Of a stretch of 15,803 nt of DNA, positions 7,224 through 12,919 are shown in pieces. The position numbers and the translations under genes were made by a program. Below the pieces are notes generated by a model. It was not told where the DNA came from. It did not search any database and saw nothing but the letters and a program-made list of their open reading frames with translations. The stretch is from SIG440 sp045592585. Lineage in GTDB: Bacteria > Bacillota > Clostridia > Monoglobales > Monoglobaceae. The DNA lies in NCBI GenBank assembly GCA_045592585.1, contig JAZNVB010000106.1, positions 1 to 15,803 on the forward strand, written 5' to 3'. Within the stretch, counting starts at the first letter, position 1; every line of letters begins with the position of its first letter.

Positions 7224-7886
7224 ATGAAGGCTTGGATAGAAGAAGATAATATAAATTATGAATACATAATCCGTTATTTGCGGGATACTATTCCTGAAAG
7301 TTGCGGACATATAGCGGAGATGGAAGGTTTTGCAAAGGCTAATGATGTACCTATCTCACAACCTGAAAGTATCAGGCTGGTGGAGGTGCTTCTTAAAATT
7401 TCCGGAGCAAAAAAAATTCTTGAGCTTGGCACGGCTATCGGTTATTCGGCAATAAGGATGACCAATGCCTGTGGCGCAGAGGTTGTGACGGTGGAACTGT
7501 CGGACGAAATGGCAGACATAGCCGAAAAGAACTTTGAAATCGCCGGAGTTACGCAAAAGATAACTCTTATTCGTGGCGATGCACGGCAGGTTGTTGCGGA
7601 AATGTCCGGTGAAGGGCTTTTTGACGTTATTTTTGTTGATGCGGCAAAAGGACAGTATATGGAATTTTTTCCTCATTGTGAACGTCTTCTTAAAAGTGGG
7701 GGGATGCTTATTTCTGACAATGTGCTGTATAAGGGGATGACCGCCACCGACGAGCTTGTGGTAAGACGCAAGATTACAATTGTTCGCAGGCTTCGCAAAT
7801 ATCTTGAGATGCTAAAGGAAAATAAGAGCTTCAGTACGGCGCTGATACCGATTGGCGACGGCGTTGCACTAAGTTTTAAGGAGTGA
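7224..7886 (+). CDS. trmR: tRNA 5-hydroxyuridine methyltransferase TrmR (class I O-methyltransferase)
   Basis: 220 aa from ATG 7224 (AGAGGT 11 bp upstream). A Rossmann SAM-binding motif KILELGTAIGYSAIRM starts near residue 63, an acidic motif-II residue follows (VVTVELS), and FVDAAKGQY and ISDNVLYKG supply the metal- and substrate-site Asp/Asn of the caffeoyl-CoA O-methyltransferase-like fold. In B. subtilis the orthologue YrrM (about 217 aa) methylates 5-hydroxyuridine at the wobble position of tRNAs to 5-methoxyuridine, and it also follows mltG; this synteny is why TrmR is preferred over a generic small-molecule methyltransferase. The tRNAs that carry mo5U include those for Val, Ala, Pro, Ser, Thr, and the tRNA-Val(UAC) at the left end of this window would be a potential substrate. 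The usual downstream U32 peptidase genes are replaced here by rodA. Confidence 0.88.
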   Translation: MKAWIEEDNINYEYIIRYLRDTIPESCGHIAEMEGFAKANDVPISQPESIRLVEVLLKISGAKKILELGTAIGYSAIRMTNACGAEVVTVELSDEMADIAEKNFEIAGVTQKITLIRGDARQVVAEMSGEGLFDVIFVDAAKGQYMEFFPHCERLLKSGGMLISDNVLYKGMTATDELVVRRKITIVRRLRKYLEMLKENKSFSTALIPIGDGVALSFKE

Positions 7887-7891
7887 AAAGG

Positions 7892-9013
7892 GTGTTACTG
7901 CAAAATGATAATCTGAACAAGCACAAGGATTTCAAAAAGAATTTCGATTTCTGGCTGTTCTTTTTAACTTTGGCAGCTTCGGTTTTTGGAATTATAATGA
8001 TTTCAAGTGCATCTCCAATACCGGGCCGGCATGTTGCAGTTCAGCTTGCGGCACTTGTGGTTGGCATTGTGCTGATGGGCGTTTTGGTGGTTCTTGATTA
8101 TGAGTATCTTGCGAGTATATGGGGATATCTTTATCTTGGGTCTATGGTGCTTTTAATTCTGGTGCTTATACCGGGTATCGGTACCTATGACAATGGTGCC
8201 CGAAGCTGGTTCCGGTTTGGACCAATAGGTATTCAGCCTGCCGAGATTGTAAAGATAGCATTTATAATCACATTTGCAAAACACTTGTCCGAGGTTGATT
8301 ACCTGATTAACCGCCCAAGATATGTGCTGTTTTTATTACTGCATGCGGCTATTTTGATTGGGCTTATTCTGCTTCAGCCCGACTTTGGTACGGCGGTGGT
8401 TTTTGGCTGCATAATGATTACAATGCTTTTTGCGGCAAAAATAAGTTGGAAATATATTGCTGCAGGGGTCGGAGCTATCGCATTGGCTATACCTGCGGCG
8501 TGGTTTTTTGTTTTTAAGGATTATCAGAAGCAGAGAATTATAAACCTTTTCAATCCTGAAAATGACCCATCGGGCACAGGATATCAGGTAGCTCAGTCAA
8601 AAATTGCAATTGGGTCGGGCCAGCTTTTTGGCAGCGGACTTTATCAGGGCGGCAGCCGACAAAGCAACTTTCTGCCTGAAAGACACACCGATTTTATCTT
8701 TTCGGTTGTGTGCGAGGAGCTTGGTTTTATAGGTGCGTTGTTGGTAATTGCCTTGCTGGTTGCAATAATTGTAAGATGCATTGTGATAGGCATGAATGCA
8801 CGCAACAACCTTGGCATGTATATTTGTGTGGGTGTTGCAGCTATGTTCACATTTCATCTGATTGAAAATATAGGTATGTGCATAGGAATTATGCCGGTTA
8901 CGGGAATTCCGCTGCCGTTTTTCTCATATGGCGGCTCATCCTTGCTCACCAATCTGGTGGCAGTAGGGATGGTGCTTAATGTCAAATACCGAAGTAAATC
9001 AATAAACTTCTAA
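7892..9013 (+). CDS. rodA: RodA peptidoglycan glycosyltransferase (SEDS family)
   Basis: 373 aa from GTG 7892, chosen because AAGGAG (7878-7883) is 8 bp upstream; GTG 7883 overlaps that site and the trmR stop. About ten membrane helices are visible. SEDS signatures: GIIMISSASP in helix 1, QPAEIVKIAFI, LQPDFGTAVVFG, the extracellular loop FLPERHTDFIFSVVCEELGF with the essential acid D267, and NIGMCIGIMPVTGIPLPFFSYGGSS. The NIGM and GIPLPF forms and the GSGLYQGGSRQSNFLPERH text favour RodA over FtsW (usually GLTLPF) or SpoVE. RodA polymerises lipid II into glycan strands for side-wall growth, together with a class B PBP, which is not in the window. It ends the plus-strand run, and the inverted-repeat element begins at its stop codon. 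Confidence 0.87.
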   Translation: MLLQNDNLNKHKDFKKNFDFWLFFLTLAASVFGIIMISSASPIPGRHVAVQLAALVVGIVLMGVLVVLDYEYLASIWGYLYLGSMVLLILVLIPGIGTYDNGARSWFRFGPIGIQPAEIVKIAFIITFAKHLSEVDYLINRPRYVLFLLLHAAILIGLILLQPDFGTAVVFGCIMITMLFAAKISWKYIAAGVGAIALAIPAAWFFVFKDYQKQRIINLFNPENDPSGTGYQVAQSKIAIGSGQLFGSGLYQGGSRQSNFLPERHTDFIFSVVCEELGFIGALLVIALLVAIIVRCIVIGMNARNNLGMYICVGVAAMFTFHLIENIGMCIGIMPVTGIPLPFFSYGGSSLLTNLVAVGMVLNVKYRSKSINF

Positions 9014-9170
9014 TTAAAATAGGGCTGTAACAAAATGAAAAAGAAACGGTTCGCCGAGGACGCCGAACCCTACAAATTGTATTGCGAATATGATGAAAGC
9101 GCAATATATGTAGGGGACGGCCTCCCGGACGTCCCGAAAAATTCATTTTGCTACAGCCTCATTTAAATTA
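9011..9170. repeat. Large inverted-repeat element with three internal hairpins between convergent genes
   Basis: Arms GGCTGTAACAAAATGAA (9023-9039) and TTCATTTTGCTACAGCC (9142-9158) pair at 16 of 17 positions; with AT-rich flanks the arms extend to 9011-9039 and 9142-9170 (about 25 of 29), so they include the rodA stop (9011-9013) and the ATPase stop (complement of 9168-9170). Inside are three more stems: GGTTCG (9048-9053) with CGAACC (9064-9069) plus an inner CG/CG and AGGA loop; CCCTACA (9068-9074) with TGTAGGG (9109-9115) continued by ATTGCG (9081-9086) with CGCAAT (9100-9105); and GGGACG (9114-9119) with CGTCCC (9130-9135). This cloverleaf-like layout, GC-richer than the surroundings, looks like a MITE/REP-type element that now also acts as a bidirectional terminator. 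No coding sequence is inside. Confidence 0.6.
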
Positions 9171-11795
9171 TTTACCGACAATTAGTTTTCTTACTAAATC
9201 TACGGGTATTACAAGCAGAGCCGGTGTGATTGCAGTCAGCCATTCACGGGGATTAAGGGGTGCAGTTCTAAGTACCTGACCGCCAAAACATGTCATAATA
9301 ATCTGCACGGTGCATATCAGCCCTATTATAAACAAAAAAGGTTTGTTAAGGGATATGTGGTCAAGAAGGTCAATGCCTTCGCATCTGGCATTAAATGCGT
9401 TAAGTACACCTGCAAATACAAAAAAGTTGAAGTATCCTGTGTAAAAGTATATTTCTCCTGCATGCTGACGAAAAGAACAATGCATATCCGGGGATAAGAA
9501 GAAGAATAAGCTTGCGGCAAAAATAAAAAGTCCACTGGTACAGATGGCGCTCCAGGCTTTTTTGTCAAGTATCTTTTCATCACGACGTTTTGGCTTGTCA
9601 AGCATATACCGCCTGAGGGCCGCTTCCCCTCCAAAGGCTATGGCGGCAAGGGTGTCCATTACCAGATTTACCCACAGCATTTGAGTAATGCCCAGGGGTT
9701 TTTCTATTCCTATCAAGGGACCCACAACAGAAACAAGTACAGCCGCAATGTTTATGGTCATCTGGCAGATTATAAACTTTTTTATGCTCTTGTATATTGT
9801 TCTTCCGTAAAGTACCGCTGACCGAACCGACGAAAAGTTATCGTCAAGAATAACAATATCCCCTGCTGCTTTTGCAACATCTGTTCCGCTACCCATGGCA
9901 AAACCTACATCCGCACGACGCAGGGCGGCAAGGTCGTTTACTCCGTCGCCCGTCATTCCAACCACCAGCCCCTTTTCCTGAGCAATCCGTACAAGACGGC
10001 TTTTATCCGTGGGCAGGGCTCTGGCAATTACCCTGATATCGAGAAGCTTTTGACTTATTTCGTCATCACTCATTTTTTGCAAATCCTCCGAGGTCAGCAC
10101 CATATTCCGGTGGCTGTCCATTATTCCGGCTTCGTGGGCAATGGCAACGGCTGTTTCTTTTTTATCACCTGTTATCATTACTGTCTGGATGCCTGCCCGC
10201 TTAACCTCGCTGACAGAGGATTTAATATCAGGTCGCAAATCGTCACGGATTGCAACAAGTCCAACCAGTGTTATTTCTTTGGGCAACCGACCATCAGTAA
10301 ACTCTTTGGCTATACCAAGGGCAAGAACGCGAATACACCGCTTTGCCATTTTGTCAATTTTGTCATTTAGCTCAAGGATTGTGCCCATGGGTTGCTCTTT
10401 GCCAAAGACGTCATAGTATTTTCCGCATCGTGGCAGAATTTTTTCAGGAGCGCCCTTTATCAGAACACCCGAAAAATCTCCGCTGACCTCTGTTTGAGAA
10501 AATTTGTTTTCACTTGCAAACAGAGTTTCCCTTGATTTTGTGAGAGTTATATCGGGCACACCGTTGCCACAAACAAATTCAAGCAGAGCTTTTTCGGTTG
10601 CGTTGCCGCCAACCGCCCTGCCTTGTGACATCTGTGCTGCGCTGTTACCAAATACCGAGATTTCGGTCAACTGTTTTAATTCTTTGGGCAATAAATTGTG
10701 TTCTTTGTATGTATTTCCCTGTCCGTCGATAAAATCAATGACAGTTAGTTTCCCTTTGGTGATTGTTCCTGTTTTATCCGAAAAGAGTATATTGATACTG
10801 CCTGCGGTTTCAATGCCAATCAGTTTTCTTACAAGGACGTTGCTTTTCATCATTTTTTTCATATTCAGCGAGCAAACAATGGCAATCATCAAAGGCAGTC
10901 CTTCGGGGACAGATACTACAATGACAGTAATTCCCATGATAACCGCATTAACCACATCGGATATCACCTGCGAGGTATCAAGAAAGTATTCCATAATACC
11001 AATAAAGCTCCATCCGTTGTCGGCAAAAAACCTTTGTATAAGATATACCACCACAACCAATGCGGCACCCATATACCCAAAACGGCTTATGCCTTTTGCC
11101 AAATCCGACAGCTTTACCTGCAGAGGGCTTTGTCTGTTTTCATCGCCTGTTTCGCGGTTAAGCTGACCATAAACAGTTTTATCTCCTACCTGACTTACCT
11201 TCAGGATACATTGTCCCGAGCACACAACTGCCCCGCGAAAAAGGCTGTTTTTGTCCCAGAAATCAATAAGCCGTGTGCGATATGCGGGTTCGTTTTCGCA
11301 GGCATTCTTTTCAACCTCCTTGTTTTCACCGTTCAGGGCGGATTGGTCCACACGGATATTCCCTGAAAACACATATCCGTCGGCAGGAATAATGTCCCCC
11401 GATTGCAGCAAAACAAAATCGCCTTTTACTATATCGTCAATGCTTATCTCCTGCAGATTTCCGTCACGGTAAACCTTGCACAAGATCTTTGAGGCCTCAC
11501 TCTGTATAGAACGAAATGCTTCTTCGTTTTTATATTCTGAAAGGGCGCTTACCCAGGTGGCAATCATTACCGAAACAAATATTCCCACACACTCAAACCA
11601 GTCTACCTTGCCAAAAAAAGTAAAAATAATGTTAATACCTAATGCAATCAGCAAAATAGTGATAATAGGGTCGTCAAACTTCTCCCAGTATTTCTTCATC
11701 AGGGTTGGGCGTTCCTTTTCACTCAATCGGTTTGTGCCGTTTTCGTTTCGTGACCTTTCCACCTCCTGAGAGTTTAATCCGGATGTTTTTTTCAT
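9168..11795 (-). CDS. Calcium-translocating P-type ATPase, PMCA (P2B) type
   Basis: 875 aa from ATG 11795, with AAAGGAG 8 bp upstream; a GTG at 11804 overlaps that site. All P-type ATPase parts are present: cation-ATPase N-domain (GLNSQEVERSRNENGTNRL), actuator loop with SALNGE in place of the usual TGES/TGE form, M4 motif VSVPEGLPLMIA near residue 295, phosphorylation site DKTGT with D340, nucleotide-site region FSQTEVSGDFSGVLIKGAPE, TGDKKETAVAIA, hinge MTGDGVNDLAALRRADVGFAMG near 615, and M6 WVNLVMDTLAAIAFG. PEGLP in M4 with N..xxD in M6 points to one-Ca2+ PMCA/ACA-type exporters rather than SERCA. It pumps Ca2+ (possibly Mn2+) out of the cell at the cost of ATP. It is a single gene, convergent with rodA and divergent from the ncRNA gene. 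I could not find a convincing promoter for it in the 100 bp upstream. Confidence 0.93.
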   Translation of the reverse strand: MKKTSGLNSQEVERSRNENGTNRLSEKERPTLMKKYWEKFDDPIITILLIALGINIIFTFFGKVDWFECVGIFVSVMIATWVSALSEYKNEEAFRSIQSEASKILCKVYRDGNLQEISIDDIVKGDFVLLQSGDIIPADGYVFSGNIRVDQSALNGENKEVEKNACENEPAYRTRLIDFWDKNSLFRGAVVCSGQCILKVSQVGDKTVYGQLNRETGDENRQSPLQVKLSDLAKGISRFGYMGAALVVVVYLIQRFFADNGWSFIGIMEYFLDTSQVISDVVNAVIMGITVIVVSVPEGLPLMIAIVCSLNMKKMMKSNVLVRKLIGIETAGSINILFSDKTGTITKGKLTVIDFIDGQGNTYKEHNLLPKELKQLTEISVFGNSAAQMSQGRAVGGNATEKALLEFVCGNGVPDITLTKSRETLFASENKFSQTEVSGDFSGVLIKGAPEKILPRCGKYYDVFGKEQPMGTILELNDKIDKMAKRCIRVLALGIAKEFTDGRLPKEITLVGLVAIRDDLRPDIKSSVSEVKRAGIQTVMITGDKKETAVAIAHEAGIMDSHRNMVLTSEDLQKMSDDEISQKLLDIRVIARALPTDKSRLVRIAQEKGLVVGMTGDGVNDLAALRRADVGFAMGSGTDVAKAAGDIVILDDNFSSVRSAVLYGRTIYKSIKKFIICQMTINIAAVLVSVVGPLIGIEKPLGITQMLWVNLVMDTLAAIAFGGEAALRRYMLDKPKRRDEKILDKKAWSAICTSGLFIFAASLFFFLSPDMHCSFRQHAGEIYFYTGYFNFFVFAGVLNAFNARCEGIDLLDHISLNKPFLFIIGLICTVQIIMTCFGGQVLRTAPLNPREWLTAITPALLVIPVDLVRKLIVGK

Positions 11796-11890
11796 AAATT
11801 CCACTCCTTTGTGTCAACTGCTTGTACTTTAAAGATATTCTGACAAGGCTGAAAATATGAGTGGTTGGGGCAGGTATTTCAAGAAAAATA

Positions 11891-11919
11891 TGGACAAGTA
11901 AGAAAAAGTGTGCTATAAT
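11891..11919 (+). promoter_or_regulatory. Strong sigma-A promoter of the non-coding RNA gene
   Basis: TGGACA (11891-11896), a 17-bp spacer, and a perfect TATAAT (11914-11919) preceded by TGC, an extended -10. The predicted transcript start is about 11926, exactly where the closing stem of the RNA fold begins. It faces away from the Ca2+-ATPase gene. Confidence 0.82.
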
Positions 11920-11925
11920 AATTAT

Positions 11926-12075
11926 GCGAGATAATTTTACAATAAACCAATAGGACGATTTTTGTTCTGGCAAAAATGCACGCCCGTTTTTAACGTCTTA
12001 TTGGTGTTATTAAATTGTCTCGCAAACAAGGAGCCGTGCGTTTTTCATGCGTCGGCTTTGTCGGCGCATTTTTTA
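11926..12075 (+). ncRNA. Stand-alone structured non-coding RNA, family not recognised
   Basis: About 150 nt bounded by a promoter and an intrinsic terminator. A rod is formed by GCGAGATAATTT (11926-11937) with AAATTGTCTCGC (12012-12023), 12 bp with one U-G; a UAC bulge; AATAA (11941-11945) with TTATT (12007-12011); then ACCAATAGGACG (11946-11957) with CGTCTTATTGGT (11994-12005), 12 bp with one G-U. The apical part has hairpin ATTTTTG (11958-11964)/CAAAAAT (11971-11977) with loop TTCTGG and a 16-nt single strand. AAAAATGCACG (11972-11982) is complementary over 11 bp to CGTGCGTTTTT (12035-12045) in the 3' tail, a potential pseudoknot that competes in part with the apical hairpin. The long, nearly unbroken rod lacks the large central bubble of 6S RNA, and SRP, tmRNA and RNase P hallmarks are not seen. 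No gene follows on this strand, so it is not a leader of anything in the window. Confidence 0.72.
12047..12074 (+). terminator. Intrinsic terminator of the ncRNA gene
   Basis: ATGCGTCGG (12047-12055) pairs with TCGGCGCAT (12061-12069) over 9 bp including two G-U pairs, with loop CTTTG, followed at once by a run of six T (12069-12074). An alternative stem AGCCG (12032-12036) with CGGCT (12053-12057) would disrupt it. The hairpin also contains a start codon and a 9-codon frame ending at the TAA right after the T-run. Confidence 0.8.
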
Positions 12076-12119
12076 ATGCACTGAGGCGAGCTCTGGTTGT
12101 TGCTAAACAAACAGAAACA

Positions 12120-12153
12120 GCAAAACCGTTCTGCATATGCAGAACGGTTTTGC
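12120..12153 (-). terminator. Perfect 34-bp palindrome ending the adhE-kinase operon
   Basis: The palindrome is perfect from GCAAAACCGTTCTGCAT (12120-12136) to its exact complement ATGCAGAACGGTTTTGC (12137-12153), centred on CATATG. It begins 13 bp after the kinase stop codon on the minus strand and is followed on that strand by a T-rich stretch (GTTTCTGTTTGTTT). It probably terminates the minus-strand operon; reading the other way it may back up the ncRNA terminator. Confidence 0.75.
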
Positions 12154-12166
12154 CTTGTGTAAACTT

Positions 12167-12919
12167 TTATTCGTAATCTACTACATCTACCCAGGAAAGA
12201 AGAAAATCTCTTTCCTCGGGCTTGCCCTTTACCGACTGAGATGCGGCAACAATGGGCATCCATTTTTGCACATATTGCTTTGCGGTATCGCTTTTTTGGC
12301 AAAACAGATTCAGATATTTATTTGCAATTTCGGTTTCGCCCTTAAGGCAAAAGAGCAAATAGGTTCTGGCAACATCTGCCGAGGCATTGCCCTGTGTGAC
12401 ATGTGCCCAGTCCAGAATAAAGGGTGTACCGTCATCGGTAATAATGATGTTACTGGGATTAAAGTCGCCGTGGCATACCTTGTTGTGCCTGGGCATACCA
12501 AAAAGTCGGGTGTGCAGCTCATAACGTGTGGTGGCATCAAGGTCTGTCTGTGAAATTTTGCCGTCCATTTTGTCCTTTAGCTTGTTCAATCTGGCGGGCG
12601 CATTCATACTATGAACGGTCATTTGCAAATCCACAAAAAGCTCAAGATATTCGTCAAAATTTTCGGGTTTTTCCTCTATAAGCTGAGCCAGAGTTTTGCC
12701 TTCGATAAAATCGGTGACAATCGCCCACTTTCCGTCAACTATGGTGACAGCGTGAATTTTGGGAATGTTGATGCCTGTTTCTTCAATTATAGCGGTGTTA
12801 AGCGCTTCGTTAAGGACGTCAGACTTTGAATAGTTCTGGTCAAAAACTTTAACGGCAAGGTCGCCGTCGCGGTATATTGTTTTGTCGGGTCTTGTTGCAA
12901 TCACTTTTTCAAGCTTCAT
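12167..12919 (-). CDS. Small APH-fold kinase-like protein, translationally coupled to adhE
   Basis: 250 aa from ATG 12919. The APH/choline-kinase-like fold is shown by the ATP-anchoring lysine K24 (LAVKVFDQ), the catalytic loop C-H150-G-D152-F-N-P-S-N157 and the metal-binding D170 (FILDWAH). The usual glycine-rich loop before K24 is shortened to RPDKTIYRDG. Its pattern recalls a small family of uncharacterised bacterial phosphotransferases (I believe TIGR02172, first noted as paralogues in Fibrobacter), not the classic aminoglycoside-resistance enzymes, so resistance should not be assumed. The start overlaps the adhE stop by one base (TAATG) and GGAGGTGA lies just upstream inside the end of adhE, so it is made from the adhE transcript and shares its redox control. 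The substrate is unknown; a small hydroxyl compound or a protein is possible. Confidence 0.8.
   Translation of the reverse strand: MKLEKVIATRPDKTIYRDGDLAVKVFDQNYSKSDVLNEALNTAIIEETGINIPKIHAVTIVDGKWAIVTDFIEGKTLAQLIEEKPENFDEYLELFVDLQMTVHSMNAPARLNKLKDKMDGKISQTDLDATTRYELHTRLFGMPRHNKVCHGDFNPSNIIITDDGTPFILDWAHVTQGNASADVARTYLLFCLKGETEIANKYLNLFCQKSDTAKQYVQKWMPIVAASQSVKGKPEERDFLLSWVDVVDYE

Noticed and set aside
10504..11166. 220-aa plus-strand open frame opposite the Ca2+-ATPase gene
   Set aside because: It is antisense to the conserved P-type ATPase core (DKTGT, PEGLP) and matches nothing I recognise.
11926..12075. 6S RNA, SRP RNA, tmRNA or a T-box/riboswitch leader
   Set aside because: No large central bubble (6S), no SRP Alu or GGAA-type apical domain, too short for tmRNA, and no downstream gene on the plus strand for a leader to control. 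A formal Rfam search could still overturn this.
12137..12553. 138-aa plus-strand open frame opposite the kinase-like gene
   Set aside because: It starts inside the terminator palindrome and is antisense to the HGD/LDW kinase motifs.
12167..12919. Aminoglycoside resistance gene
   Set aside because: Only the general APH fold is seen; the loop before K24 and overall pattern differ from known resistance enzymes, and it is coupled to adhE.
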